NCBI RefSeq assembly: GCF_000741165.1
Contig: NZ_JGYN01000003.1
Location: 41,595-105,594, forward strand
From: Bifidobacterium biavatii DSM 23969
Lineage (GTDB): Bacteria > Actinomycetota > Actinomycetes > Actinomycetales > Bifidobacteriaceae
Direction of reading: 5' to 3'
DNA: 64,000 bases
Part shown: piece by piece, positions 45,530-54,872 of the stretch
Numbering within the stretch: the first letter of the stretch is position 1
How the letters are laid out: each line of letters opens with the position of its first letter
Notes under the pieces: model-generated
Databases searched by the model: none
What the model was told of the DNA's origin: nothing
The model's input: only the letters and a program-made list of their open reading frames with translations
Position numbers and translations under genes: made by a program

Positions 45530-47054
45530 GTGGATGGTGCGCATACCTTGAACGTCGTCGGTTTTCTGAAATCGGCGAAACAGCTCGAACGACGCTTCGA
45601 CATGCTGATGAGCCGTGTCGACGACCGCGACGAAACCCAAGCTCCGGAATGGCAAGCCGAGCGGGCTGGACCGCCCAAACCGAGGGGAGCCAGCGGCCCG
45701 GGCCGTCGTCGGCCGCGCAGACGCAAGCCCCCGGAGCCGCCCAGCACCCGGCTTATGTCGGCCGCGTCGGGCCGCCTCATCGGCTCGACGGTCGACAAGA
45801 GGCTATTCATCCTGTCCGGCGGAATGTACGGCGGATCGTCATGGTCGGCCATGTTCTGCATCGCGGCGGCCACCCGCGAGGAATCGGTTGCCAACGAATG
45901 CAGGGCATTCCTGCGCGACAGTGTTGCAACCGTTGCCAGACTCGGCCTCCACGCATGGCTCTGCGATTTGATCGACGACGCGCGGCAGGCCGCGTTCACC
46001 GGCGTCCCGTCCTCGCGCATGCCGCTGCTGATCCGTTCGATGGGAGACGTGAAGCTCGCCCGGCAATGCACGATCGCCAGCGGCGCGCGCTACATCTCCG
46101 ATCGCAGGCTCCGCAGCGAAGTCATCGTCGAACACTGCGAGCAGACGCACCGTTTCGCCGCATACAGCCTGCTGCAATGGGGCAACAGCAAACGCGACAA
46201 CGGCATCGCGTTCATGCTGCTCACCCGTCCGAACATCGGCGCGGCCATGCTGCACGAGACGCGCGCGACCGGCCGCGGCTCCGCCTCGCGGAATGCCGCC
46301 GCACGGCGAATCGCCGAATATCTGGCCGCATTGCGCGAACAGGCCGACCGGCAATACGCGTGGGTATGCGCGCAGCATGGCGCGGTTGGTTTTCTGCCGG
46401 AGGACCTCGCGGCGATCAACCGCCGTGCGGACGAGGGCGAGCCCGACTCCGCGGAATTCGACCGCGGAGGGAAAGGGGAGCCGAAGGAACTGCTGGACGT
46501 CGATCGCCGGTATCTGTTCGACGCGCGGCACGTGATTGCCGCGTACCGCGGTTTATGGAATCTGCCGGACGACGGCGTGCGGCTTGCCGAGATCGGGCAC
46601 GGCGCCGATCCGCCAAGCGCGAGTCTGTGGCGTAACCGGATCTATCTACGCATGATCGCGGAGATGCTGCTGGGTGCCGCGTCGGCCGCCGATCTGGCCG
46701 ACGGATTCGCCGCGCGCGACCGGGAACGTTTCGAACGTGGCGTCGCCAGGCGTGGAACAGATTGTCGCGATCGTGCGCAACGCCGGGCTGACGGCCGCGC
46801 CGACGTTGCTGGCGCCGTCCGTATCGCCGAATTTCGGCGAGCTGAAACGACTGTCGTTCAGCGAACGCGATCGTCGCCTGCGCGTGCACGCTCGCGTCGA
46901 AGCGGACATGGCCGCCGTCATGCTCGCCTATCTGCCCGATCCCGACGTTGCGCGCCAGGCCGGTGCCGCACTGATCCGCGGCGATCTGACCGCGTACGCC
47001 AAGGTCGTCGGCGACTGGCGGACCCGGCTGCGCGTACGTATGCCGTGCACGTAA
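45530..47054 (+). pseudogene. Hypothetical protein, apparently frameshifted near 46745
   Basis: I start at the GTG at 45530 because AAAGAGG lies five bases upstream; the ATG at 45473 is in the same frame but lacks a ribosome site. The first frame gives a basic Pro/Arg-rich linker and then an ordered helical region (RLFILSGGMYGGSSWSAMFC, then DLADGFAARDRERFERG). After about 46750 that frame turns into Arg-rich nonsense. The +1 frame instead continues sensibly as GVEQIVAIVRNAGLTAAPTL and ends at 47054 with RTRLRVRMPCT. The shift point lies in a near-duplicated GTGGCGTCGCC-AGGCGTGG. Either a mutation or a sequence error. No known family is recognised. Confidence 0.55.
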
Positions 47055-47151
47055 ACGGCTGCGCACGTCCCGCCCAAACAGCTGCTCCGCTCGACGAAAA
47101 CCGCCACGTCGGCACAAGTCGGCGAATGCGGGCATGCGCCGACTCACGAAG

Positions 47152-47631
47152 CTACTTGTGATACGGCTCGTGCGCGTTGATCTTGAACGCGCGGTAGATC
47201 TGCTCGAGCAGGATCACGCGCATGAGCTGATGCGGGAACGTCATCTTCGAGAAGCTGAGCTTGTAGTCGGCGCGGCTCAGGATCGCGTCGTCGAGCCCGA
47301 TCGACCCGCCGATCACGAGCTGGATATGGCTCACGCCACGCAGTCCCAGCTGGCTGATCTCGTTCGCAAGGCCTTCCGACGACAGCATCTTGCCATCGAT
47401 CGCAAGCGCGATCACGTAGGCACCGTCGCGCAGGTGCTTGGCGATACGCTCGCCCTCCTTGGCCTTGATCTGCCGCTCGACCCCCTCGCTGGCGTTCTCG
47501 GGGGTCTTTTCGTCGGCGACTTCGATGATGCCGAGCTTGCAGTAGCGGCCGAGCCGCTTGCTGTATTCGGCGATGGCGTCGCGCAGGTACGATTCCTTGA
47601 CCTTGCCGACGGCGATGATGTCGATCTGCAT
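47152..47631 (-). CDS. rlmH: 23S rRNA (pseudouridine1915-N3)-methyltransferase RlmH
   Basis: A 159-residue SPOUT-fold enzyme that methylates pseudouridine 1915 in helix 69 of 23S r[23 protein letters not shown] opens the protein. [20 protein letters not shown] holds the SAM-binding knot, and the end [20 protein letters not shown] then [15 protein letters not shown] is the conserved C-terminus, with YHK being the typical last residues. Length is normal. It follows glf on the same strand with 15 bp between. Confidence 0.96.
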   Translation of the reverse strand: MQIDIIAVGKVKESYLRDAIAEYSKRLGRYCKLGIIEVADEKTPENASEGVERQIKAKEGERIAKHLRDGAYVIALAIDGKMLSSEGLANEISQLGLRGVSHIQLVIGGSIGLDDAILSRADYKLSFSKMTFPHQLMRVILLEQIYRAFKINAHEPYHK

Positions 47632-47646
47632 GCGTTGCGTCCCGGC

Positions 47647-48825
47647 CTACTTCGCGATGAGCGGGAGCACCTGCTCATCGAACGCGGTGAGCGCCGTGTC
47701 GATCACGTTGTGCATGTCGTAGTACTTGTATGTGCCGAGGCGGCCGCCGAACACGACCTTCGGCTCGGCCGCGGCCTTCTCGGCGTAACGGGCGTACAGC
47801 GCCTTGTCCTCGTCGGTGTTGATCGGATAGTACGGCTCGTCGCCGCGCTCGGCGAAGCGCGAGTACTCCTCCCACACCACGGTCTTGGAGTGGTTCTGCG
47901 AGTCGTAGCGCTCCGGGTTGAAGTTCTTGAACTCGATCGCGCGGGTGTACGGCACGTCCGCGTCGGAGTAGTTCATCACCGGGCAGCCGAAGTGGTCGTC
48001 CTCGTCGTAGCGCACTTCCTTGAAGTCGACCGTGCGCCACTTGAGATCGCCCAGCTCGTAGTCGAAGTAGCGGTCGACCGGGCCGGTGTACACGACCGGC
48101 ACGCCGGCAGCGAGCAGCGCCTTCTTGTTGTACGGCTGCGACTCGTCGAAGAAATCCACGCCCAGCGACACGGTGATGCGCGGGTCGTCGATCATGCGTT
48201 CCATCCACGCGGTGTAGCCGTCCTTCGGCAGCCCCTCCCACGTGTCTTTGAAGTAGCGGTTGTCGTAGTTGAAGCGCACCGGCAGGCGCTTGATGATGTC
48301 GGCCGGCAGCTCGGCCGGATCGGTCTGCCACTGCTTGCCGGTGTAGTTCTTGATGAACGCCTCGTACAGCGGGCGGCCGATCAGCTGAATGCCCTTATCG
48401 TTGAGGTTCTGCGGATCGGTGCCGGCCAGTTCGCCCGCCTGCTCCTCGATGAGCTTGCGCGCCTCGTCCGGCGTGTAGGACGCGCCGAAGAACTGGTTGA
48501 TCGTGCCAAGATTGATCGGCAGCGGATAGACCACGCCGTCGTGCGTTGCGTAGACGCGGTGCACGTAGTTCGTGAACTCGGTGAAGCGGTTGACGTAGTC
48601 CCACACGCGCTTGTTGGACGTGTGGAACAGGTGGGCGCCGTACTTGTGAATCTCCGCGCCCGTCTCCTTGTCGAAATAGCTGTACGCGTTGCCGCCGATG
48701 TGGTCGCGCACGTCGATGATGTGCACGCGCGCCCCCGCGCGCTCGACCGCCTGCTGCGCCACGGTCAGACCGAACAGGCCCGCGCCCACGATCACCAGAT
48801 CCGGATACTGCACGTTTTCCGCCAT
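47647..48825 (-). CDS. glf: UDP-galactopyranose mutase
   Basis: A 392-residue flavoenzyme that converts UDP-galactopyranose to UDP-galactofuranose for cell-wall or surface polysaccharide. The FAD-binding start is DLVIVGAGLFGLTVAQQAVE, then DVRDHIGGNAYSYFDKETG and IHKYGAHLFHTSNKRVWDYV, all UGM signatures. The conserved arginines are expected in GPVDRYFDYELGDLKWRTVD and GGRLGTYKYYDMHNVI. Full length. It suggests a galactofuranose-containing surface glycan. Confidence 0.96.
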   Translation of the reverse strand: MAENVQYPDLVIVGAGLFGLTVAQQAVERAGARVHIIDVRDHIGGNAYSYFDKETGAEIHKYGAHLFHTSNKRVWDYVNRFTEFTNYVHRVYATHDGVVYPLPINLGTINQFFGASYTPDEARKLIEEQAGELAGTDPQNLNDKGIQLIGRPLYEAFIKNYTGKQWQTDPAELPADIIKRLPVRFNYDNRYFKDTWEGLPKDGYTAWMERMIDDPRITVSLGVDFFDESQPYNKKALLAAGVPVVYTGPVDRYFDYELGDLKWRTVDFKEVRYDEDDHFGCPVMNYSDADVPYTRAIEFKNFNPERYDSQNHSKTVVWEEYSRFAERGDEPYYPINTDEDKALYARYAEKAAAEPKVVFGGRLGTYKYYDMHNVIDTALTAFDEQVLPLIAK

Positions 48826-48894
48826 CGTACAAACCTTCCATGCAAAATGTGCCGTTTTCGGTATCCCAGACTAACGCACGGGGGCTATACGCGC

Positions 48895-48925
48895 GGAGGC
48901 GGCCCCCATTGCGGGGGCCGCCTCC
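48895..48925 (-). terminator. Hairpin downstream of prs
   Basis: GGAGGCGGCCCCC-ATTGC-GGGGGCCGCCTCC has perfect 13-bp arms, 45 bp after the prs stop on the minus strand. No T-run, but it is the only strong structure in the prs-glf gap. Confidence 0.65.
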
Positions 48926-48970
48926 GTCACCGATGATCGTTCGCGCGCCGCGGATAATGCGGAACGCCGA

Positions 48971-49984
48971 TCAGGCGTAGATGTTGCGCGGACGCATGTC
49001 GGCCGGCAGACCTTCCAGCAGGTGCGTGACCGAGCGGGATTCGAACACGGAGCGGATGCCCGCGGCCAGCAGCGGCGCGACGGACAGCACGGTCATGTTC
49101 GGCAGTCGCTTCGCGTCCGGCACCGGCACGGTGTTCGTCACGATGATCTCGCGTGCGCCGCAGTCGCGCAGACGTTCCGTCGCCGGTCCCGACAGCAGGC
49201 CGTGCGTGGCGACGAGCGTCACCGATGCGGCGCCGGCGTTGCGCAGCGTGCGCACCGCCTCGCAGATCGTGCCCGCGGTGTCGATCATGTCGTCGACGAC
49301 GACGCAGTCGCGGCCCTCGACCTCGCCGATGATGCCGTGCGCGGTCGCGTGGTTCGGGCGCGTTGTGTCGCGCGTCTTGTGGATGAAGGCCAGCGGCAGG
49401 TTGCCGAGCTTGGCCGCCCAGCGTTCGGAGACCTTGATACGGCCCGCGTCCGGGGAGACGATGGTCGCCTTCTCCATCGGCACGTTGTTGCGCACGTAGT
49501 CGAGCAGGATCGGCGTGGCGGTCAGATGGTCGACCGGGCCGTCGAAGAAGCCCTGTTCCTGCGTGGCGTGCAGGTCGACCGTCATCATGCGGTCGGCGCC
49601 GGCGGCGCGGAACAGGTCGAAGATCAGGCGCGCGGTGATGGGCTCGCGGCCGAGATGCTTCTTGTCCTGGCGCGAATAGCCGAGGAACGGCGCGACCACG
49701 GTGATGGAGCGTGCCGATGCGCGCTTCATCGCGTCGATCATGATGAGCTGCTCCATGATCCACTTGTTGATCGGTTCGGTGTGGCACTGCAGAATGAACG
49801 CGTCCGCGCCGCGCACCGGCTCGGTGTAACGAATGTACATCTCGCCGTTCGCGAAGTCGTACGCCGTGGTCTCGAGCACTTCGGTGCCCAGACACGAGGC
49901 GACCTCGTCCGCCAGTTCGGGGTATGCGCGGCCCGTGACCAGCACAAGTCGCTTATCCGGTGTGCCTTCGAGAATCGCCGACAT
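48971..49984 (-). CDS. prs: Ribose-phosphate pyrophosphokinase
   Basis: Makes PRPP from ribose-5-phosphate and ATP for nucleotide, histidine and tryptophan synthesis. The 337-residue protein has ANGEMYIRYTEPVRGADAFI near the N-terminus, the flexible-loop SARSITVVAPFLGYSRQDKK, and the PRPP-binding CVVVDDMIDTAGTICEAVRT. I chose the ATG at 49984 with GGAAGGCGG upstream; the frame runs on to 50329 without homology. Divergent from rpsF. Confidence 0.96.
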   Translation of the reverse strand: MSAILEGTPDKRLVLVTGRAYPELADEVASCLGTEVLETTAYDFANGEMYIRYTEPVRGADAFILQCHTEPINKWIMEQLIMIDAMKRASARSITVVAPFLGYSRQDKKHLGREPITARLIFDLFRAAGADRMMTVDLHATQEQGFFDGPVDHLTATPILLDYVRNNVPMEKATIVSPDAGRIKVSERWAAKLGNLPLAFIHKTRDTTRPNHATAHGIIGEVEGRDCVVVDDMIDTAGTICEAVRTLRNAGAASVTLVATHGLLSGPATERLRDCGAREIIVTNTVPVPDAKRLPNMTVLSVAPLLAAGIRSVFESRSVTHLLEGLPADMRPRNIYA

Positions 49985-50105
49985 GATCCGCCTTCCAATT
50001 GCTCCAACGGGTAAATTTAAGCCACATTCCAATATAACAACGTGCATGGAGTCGACACCCCGCGCGGAAGACGCTGTCTGAGCGTGGGGATACTCTGTAC
50101 AGGTT

Positions 50106-50121
50106 GCCCGCACGCGCGGGC
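50106..50121 (+). promoter_or_regulatory. Small hairpin in the rpsF leader
   Basis: GCCCGC-ACGC-GCGGGC lies about 65 bp before the rpsF start. Many bacteria regulate rpsF through a leader that binds S6:S18. A CCGAAGG sequence near the start site here could be part of such a motif, but I cannot confirm a full match. Confidence 0.3.
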
Positions 50122-50183
50122 AGCGCGTATACACACTCCTGCCGCGGAACGTCCGTGGCCGAATAGTCCGAAGGAGGTGGGTG

Positions 50184-50480
50184 ATGTCTGCGCATAAGTA
50201 CGAACTGATGTTCATTGCCGATCCCGAGCTGGATGAGCGCGGTCTGAAGAAGCTGACCGAGCAGTATCTGGAACTCGTCACCAAGGAAGGTGGTTCCGTT
50301 GAGAACACCGATATTTGGGGACGTCGCAAGCTCGCTTACGAGATTGCCGGCAAGACCGAAGGCAACTACGTCGTGGTGAACTACACCTGCGAGCCGGCCG
50401 TCAGCGACGAGCTCGACCGCGTGCTGAACCTCAACGAGTCCGTGATCCGTACGAAGATCCTTCGTAAGGACGCCAAGTAA
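50184..50480 (+). CDS. rpsF: 30S ribosomal protein S6
   Basis: 98 residues: SAHKYELMFIADPELDERGL, ENTDIWGRRKLAYEIAGKTE, then GNYVVVNYTCEP, the complete S6 fold, which pairs with S18 on the small subunit. The start is the ATG at 50184 with AAGGAGGT upstream; the GTG at 50181 is too close to it. First gene of the rpsF-ssb-rpsR-rplI operon, which runs through about 1.8 kb with short gaps. Confidence 0.97.
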   Translation: MSAHKYELMFIADPELDERGLKKLTEQYLELVTKEGGSVENTDIWGRRKLAYEIAGKTEGNYVVVNYTCEPAVSDELDRVLNLNESVIRTKILRKDAK

Positions 50481-50528
50481 GCTTTCCCTCAGCGATATCG
50501 CTGAATCGCAAGGTAAGAAGGTAACGTC

Positions 50529-51221
50529 ATGGCAGGCGAAACGATTATCACCGTGATTGGCAATCTCACCGCCGATCCTGAGCTGCGTACCATCGGCTCC
50601 GGCGCCAACGTCGCGAGCTTCACCATCGCCTCGACGCCGCGCACCTGGAACCGTCAGACCAACCAGTTTGAGGATGGTCAGGCGCTGTTCATGCGCTGCT
50701 CCGCATGGCGTGATCTGGCCGATCACTGCGCCCAGACCCTGACCAAGGGCATGCGCGTGATCGCTCAGGGCCGTTTGCAGCAGCGTTCCTATCAGGCGCA
50801 GGACGGCTCCACCCGCACCGTGGTGGAGATGCAGGTCGACGAGATCGGCCCGTCGCTGCGCTACGCCACCGCCCAGGTGAACCGCATTTCTGGCGGTCAG
50901 GGCGGATTCGCCGGCCGAGGCCAGGGCGGATTCGGCGGACAGAACGCCGGCAACAACGGTTTCGGCGGTAATGGTGGCTATTCCGGTGGTGCCGGATATG
51001 CCGGCAACAACGGCGGCTATCAGGGTGGCGCAGGCTACTCCGGTGGCGCGTCCGCCATGCAGCAGCCGGCCGCGGCCCCTCATGCCCAGCCCCAGCAGCC
51101 TGCAGCCGATCCGTGGGGATCCTCCGATTCTTCGAACGGCGGATTCTCGTCGTTCGGCGGAAGCTCCGATTTCGGTGGTTCCACCGATTTCGGCGGATCG
51201 TCCGACGAGCCCGAGTTCTGA
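50529..51221 (+). CDS. ssb: Single-stranded DNA-binding protein
   Basis: 230 residues. The OB fold occupies about 1-115 ([60 protein letters not shown]). A long Gly/Asn/Tyr-rich linker follows with repeated [20 protein letters not shown] blocks, then an acidic tip ending SSDEPEF, which recruits partner enzymes. Encoded between rpsF and rpsR, as in most bacteria. Confidence 0.97.
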   Translation: MAGETIITVIGNLTADPELRTIGSGANVASFTIASTPRTWNRQTNQFEDGQALFMRCSAWRDLADHCAQTLTKGMRVIAQGRLQQRSYQAQDGSTRTVVEMQVDEIGPSLRYATAQVNRISGGQGGFAGRGQGGFGGQNAGNNGFGGNGGYSGGAGYAGNNGGYQGGAGYSGGASAMQQPAAAPHAQPQQPAADPWGSSDSSNGGFSSFGGSSDFGGSTDFGGSSDEPEF

Positions 51222-51313
51222 TCCGGCCTTCCGGATCCCGCGAGCAAACCGCCGTACGGCGTTTGCATACCGCTTACCAAGCGAACAACAACACAGTTTT
51301 TAAGGAGAACATC

Positions 51314-51562
51314 ATGTCACGCAAGAGGCCGCAGCCGCCGGTCAAGCCGTTCAAGAAGAAGCCGAACCCGCTGAAGGCTGCCAAGATCACCACGATCGAC
51401 TACAAGGATGTTGCGCTGCTGCGCAAGTTCATCTCCGATCGCGGCAAGATCCGTTCCCGTCGCATCACCGGCGTCACCGTCCAGGAGCAGCGCGAGATCT
51501 CGAAGGCGATCAAGAACGCCCGCGAGATGGCTCTGCTGCCGTACGCCACTTCCGGCCGCTGA
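51314..51562 (+). CDS. rpsR: 30S ribosomal protein S18
   Basis: 82 residues: basic [19 protein letters not shown], then [20 protein letters not shown] and [20 protein letters not shown], the S18 core that binds S6 and 16S rRNA. AAGGAG lies seven bases before the ATG. There are no zinc cysteines, so this is the zinc-free (C-minus) form. Confidence 0.97.
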   Translation: MSRKRPQPPVKPFKKKPNPLKAAKITTIDYKDVALLRKFISDRGKIRSRRITGVTVQEQREISKAIKNAREMALLPYATSGR

Positions 51563-51580
51563 TTGAGGAGGTAAAGGAAC

Positions 51581-52027
51581 ATGGCTGATACCAAGGTTAT
51601 TCTCACCGCTACCGTTGCCAACCTCGGTCACTCCGGTGACGTCGTCGAGGTGAAGTCCGGCTACGCCCGCAACTACCTGTTCCCACAGGGCCTCGCCTTC
51701 GCGTGGACCAAGGGTGCTGCCGCTCAGGTCGAGGCGATGAAGCGCGCCCGTCTGGCCAAGGCCGTCGCCACCCGCGAAGAGGCCGTTGCTGCCAAGGAGC
51801 TCATCGAGGGCACCACCGTTGAGATCGCCGCCAAGGTTTCCGAGTCCGGCAAGCTGTTCGGTGGCATCTCCGCCGACAAGATCGCGATCGCCCTGTCCGA
51901 CAAGGCCGCCGTCAACCCGAAGAACATCGAGGTTGAGCCGATCAAGACCACCGGCGACTTCCCGGCCAAGGTTGCTCTGCACCCGGAGATCACGGCTTCC
52001 TTCTTCGTGAAGGTCGTCGCCGAGTGA
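51581..52027 (+). CDS. rplI: 50S ribosomal protein L9
   Basis: 148 residues: N-terminal domain [20 protein letters not shown] and [20 protein letters not shown], then a long helix and a C-terminal domain ([20 protein letters not shown]). Complete. AGGAGG seven to eight bases before the ATG. Last gene of the operon, followed by a terminator. Confidence 0.97.
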   Translation: MADTKVILTATVANLGHSGDVVEVKSGYARNYLFPQGLAFAWTKGAAAQVEAMKRARLAKAVATREEAVAAKELIEGTTVEIAAKVSESGKLFGGISADKIAIALSDKAAVNPKNIEVEPIKTTGDFPAKVALHPEITASFFVKVVAE

Positions 52028-52092
52028 CCCCGTTCCGGCGGATTCGTTCCGTCGGAATCATCCAGACTCCATAAAGTCTGAGCTTAAGCATT

Positions 52093-52128
52093 GCCCCGTC
52101 AGGCGGTTTCCGTCCGGCGGGGCTTTTT
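52093..52128 (+). terminator. Rho-independent terminator of the rpsF operon
   Basis: GCCCCG and CGGGGC arms with an inner AGGCGG/CCGTCC pairing, then TTTTT. Confidence 0.85.
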
Positions 52129-52475
52129 CGTATTCACGGGCGATCTGATCGTCATTGCGCGCGTGATCGCGTGACGTGCGCGCATACAATGACGATCAGG
52201 TGGTCCGAAACGCCACTATGTGCGCGCGATTCGTCCGATCGTGCGCACGCAATGACGTTGTTGCCGTCGGATGATGCCGAAGACAGACAAAAGTGTGATG
52301 GAAATGTGAATATGCGGATCGTGTGTGATGCAGGGGATGGCACGGGTGTGGGGCAGTGGTTTGGAGCTGATTTCAAAACCCTTGAAAACAAAGGCGACAC
52401 GCCGTAAGTTGCGCTCGCGCTGAGATCGTGTATATTTATCACTCGTTGCAAGGAACACTTCAACATCTAACCAAT
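52129..52475. other. Gap before tRNA-Lys, no gene seen
   Basis: Contains GCGCGC-rich and ATGACG-type short repeats (CAATGACGATC, CAATGACGTTG) but no supported gene. A promoter for the tRNA probably lies near 52430-52465 (TATATTTATC). Confidence 0.4.
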
Positions 52476-52549
52476 GCCCCTGTAGCTCAGTTGGTTAGAG
52501 CAGCTGACTCTTAATCAGCGTGTCCAGGGTTCGAATCCCTGCGGGGGCA
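52476..52549 (+). tRNA. tRNA-Lys (CTT)
   Basis: 74 nt; all stems pair (GCCCCTG/CGGGGGC, anticodon stem GCTGA/TCAGC with loop CTCTTAA, T arm CAGGG-TTCGAAT-CCCTG). The normal partner of the shortened copy at 41638-41710. Confidence 0.97.
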
Positions 52550-52554
52550 CGGTC

Positions 52555-52586
52555 AAGGCCGGAATCGAAAGATTCCGGCCTTTTTC
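52555..52586 (+). terminator. Terminator after tRNA-Lys
   Basis: AAGGCCGGAATC and GATTCCGGCCTT arms with a GAAA loop, followed by TTTTT. Confidence 0.85.
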
Positions 52587-52725
52587 GTGTCCAGCCCTCG
52601 TCGTTCGCCATGCGGTCCCGGTTCAGCCCTCGGCGTACACTTGTCTAGTTTGCTTGGCGCATTCGCGCCGGCGTCACGTCATCTTCAATAGACCATCCAA
52701 CAGGACAAGAAGAAAAGAAGAAGCA

Positions 52726-53457
52726 GTGGAATACTCCCTCTTTACCAAGCTGGCCGCCGAGTTCTTCGGCACTGCCATCCTCATGATCTTCGGCAACGGC
52801 TCCGTCGCCAACGTCGAGCTCAAGAACACCAAGGGCCACCACGCCGGCTGGCTGAACATCGCCATGGGCTACGGCTTCGGCGTCATGTTCCCGGTGCTCA
52901 TGTTCGGCGCGGTCTCCGGCGCGCACATCAACCCGGCCATGACCCTCGCCCAGGCCATCAACGGCATGTTCCCGTGGAACGAGGTGCTGCCGTACATCAT
53001 CGCGCAGCTGCTCGGCGCGGCACTCGGCCAGTTCATCGTCTACCTGACCTACTACCCGCACTACAAGGACACCGAGGACGCTGAGGCGATCCTCGCGACC
53101 TTCTGCACCACCGACGCGGACAACAAGAAGCTCAACTACTTCCTCAACGAGATGTTCGGCACGCTCGTGCTCGTCTTCGGTGCGCTGTGCTGCCTGATGG
53201 ACCCGTGGGGCGAGAAGGATCCGGCCGCGGCCGCGATCGTTGTCGGCTTCATCGTGTGGGGCCTCGTCACCTCCATGGGTGGCCCGACCGGCCCTGGCCT
53301 GAACCCGGCCCGCGACCTCATGCCGCGACTCCTGCACGCCATCCTGCCGATCCCGTCCAAGGGCACCTCGCGTTGGAACGAAGCGTGGATCCCGGTCGTC
53401 GCCCCGATCGTGGGCGCGATCATCGGCGCCTGGCTGTTCAACGCCTTCTTCGCCTGA
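52726..53457 (+). CDS. Aquaporin / glycerol uptake facilitator (MIP family)
   Basis: A 243-residue channel with six membrane segments and the two NPA boxes: SGAHINPAMTLAQA (about 65-78) and PGLNPARDLMPR (about 197-208). The NPARD form and the longer loop before it are typical of glycerol-conducting aquaglyceroporins. I start at the GTG at 52726 with AAGAAGAAG upstream, as the upstream part of the open frame is Arg-rich and not membrane-like. No glycerol kinase is adjacent. Confidence 0.9.
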   Translation: MEYSLFTKLAAEFFGTAILMIFGNGSVANVELKNTKGHHAGWLNIAMGYGFGVMFPVLMFGAVSGAHINPAMTLAQAINGMFPWNEVLPYIIAQLLGAALGQFIVYLTYYPHYKDTEDAEAILATFCTTDADNKKLNYFLNEMFGTLVLVFGALCCLMDPWGEKDPAAAAIVVGFIVWGLVTSMGGPTGPGLNPARDLMPRLLHAILPIPSKGTSRWNEAWIPVVAPIVGAIIGAWLFNAFFA

Positions 53458-53505
53458 TCTCCATGCCTCATCTTCGGTCGGCAGTGCACGACAGCCGACC
53501 TGCAC

Positions 53506-53543
53506 AAGGCCCGCTCCCGGTTGTTCCCGGAGCGGGCCTTTCC
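53506..53543 (+). terminator. Terminator after the aquaporin gene
   Basis: AAGGCCCGCTCC and GGAGCGGGCCTT arms around CGGTTGTTCCC, then TT. Confidence 0.8.
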
Positions 53544-53751
53544 GTATGCTCCTGGTATCCCGACGATCGAGGTGCCCAGGCGCACGCCGTGTTCCGGTCG
53601 TCCGCCCGCAGCGCCGGCCCGCTGCATGGGCGCGGGGCGGCCTATACTGAGCGCATCGGCCCGTAGCGGCTGCATCATCATGCCCGCCAACGGAGTGCGG
53701 GAAACGGTCGTCGTCCGGACACCCCACGGATGACGGAGCGAGGAGGAAACC

Positions 53752-54837
53752 ATGTCGCGTTTCACTGAATCCAGTCGCGAAACGCGATCGTCAGATATGG
53801 CGGGTGGGAGGCAAACATCGTTCCCGGGCAAGGCCGGCAACGCCAAGCGCACCGGAAACGCTGATACGCCCGACAATCCCGGCCCAGTCCCTGCAGGCGG
53901 CGCCGATCGGCGGGAATCGCACGGGGCGTTCGGCCCGGGAATCGCGCTTGTCCGACGCTTTGCCGGCAGATTCAGCCGGGAACCCAAGTACGTGATCCGC
54001 CGTGTGATCGCCGCCGCATTGATCGTCGTGTTCATCGCGGCCGTGGTCTGGTCCACCGTCGTCGCCGGCGGCACACTGGAACGGGTGCGCGCGCAATCCG
54101 GCGCATTGTCGTCGCAGTCGGCGGATGCGACCGCGAACCGCAAATCCAGCAAGCAGCCCGGCACGTCGTCGTCCGGGTCGAACGCGGGCAGCGGCAAGTC
54201 CCAAGCCGCAGCAAAAGCCGACCCGCAGGCCGCGGACATCGCCGCAACGCTGAAATCCGACGCGTCGGCTAAACCGCTCAGCGACGCCGAACGCAATACC
54301 ATTCTGCAGGACGCGCAATCGACGGCGGCCTCCAGCGGCAACACGCCGCAAACGTTCACGTACTGTCTGGAAACCAAGGGCGACGTCGGCAGCACGACCG
54401 CGTTCGCCAACACCGTGTTCCGCACGCTCAACAACGCGAAGGGCTGGCCGCGCGCCGGCGCGACGTTCGAGCGCCTCGACGGCGACGACTGCGCGAACGC
54501 CGACATGACGCTCATCCTGTCCGAAGCGCAGTACATGTCCGGGTTTTCCGCCGGCTGTTCGGACGCGTACAGCTGCCGCGTGGACAATCAGGTCATCATC
54601 AACCTCGACCGTTGGAACGGCGGCGCGGAAGACTGGCTGAAGTCGGGCGGTACGCTCGCGCGCTACCGCGAAATGGTCGTTAACCACGAGGTCGGCCACC
54701 GGCTCGGCCACTACGACAACGAAACGGCCTGCGCCGGCAGCGGCCAGCCGGCGCCGCTCATGCTGCAGCAATCCATGCATCTCGACGGTTGCACGCCCAA
54801 CGAGTGGCCGCTCGACGGCGAACTGTGGATCGGCTGA
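53752..54837 (+). CDS. Membrane-anchored DUF3152-like zinc metalloprotease
   Basis: A 361-residue protein: about 85 polar cytoplasmic residues, one membrane segment (VIAAALIVVFIAAVVWSTVV, about 86-105), a Ser/Ala/Gly-rich linker, then an extracellular domain. The domain (about 200-361) contains VVNHEVGHRLGHYD, the zinc signature HExGHxxGH, and MLQQSMH further on as a possible Met-turn, a metzincin-like pattern known in the DUF3152 family. Four cysteines (YCLETKG, DDCAN, GCSDAYSCR) may form disulphides. Substrate unknown. It ends 35 bp from the convergent gluQ gene. Confidence 0.8.
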   Translation: MSRFTESSRETRSSDMAGGRQTSFPGKAGNAKRTGNADTPDNPGPVPAGGADRRESHGAFGPGIALVRRFAGRFSREPKYVIRRVIAAALIVVFIAAVVWSTVVAGGTLERVRAQSGALSSQSADATANRKSSKQPGTSSSGSNAGSGKSQAAAKADPQAADIAATLKSDASAKPLSDAERNTILQDAQSTAASSGNTPQTFTYCLETKGDVGSTTAFANTVFRTLNNAKGWPRAGATFERLDGDDCANADMTLILSEAQYMSGFSAGCSDAYSCRVDNQVIINLDRWNGGAEDWLKSGGTLARYREMVVNHEVGHRLGHYDNETACAGSGQPAPLMLQQSMHLDGCTPNEWPLDGELWIG

Positions 54838-54872
54838 CGCGGCCGACCGACGCGGCCGACCGACGCGCCTGG

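Noticed and set aside
45370..46635. 421-codon overlapping frame on the same strand
   Set aside because: Arg-rich composition throughout; the alternative frame gives normal protein-like sequence.
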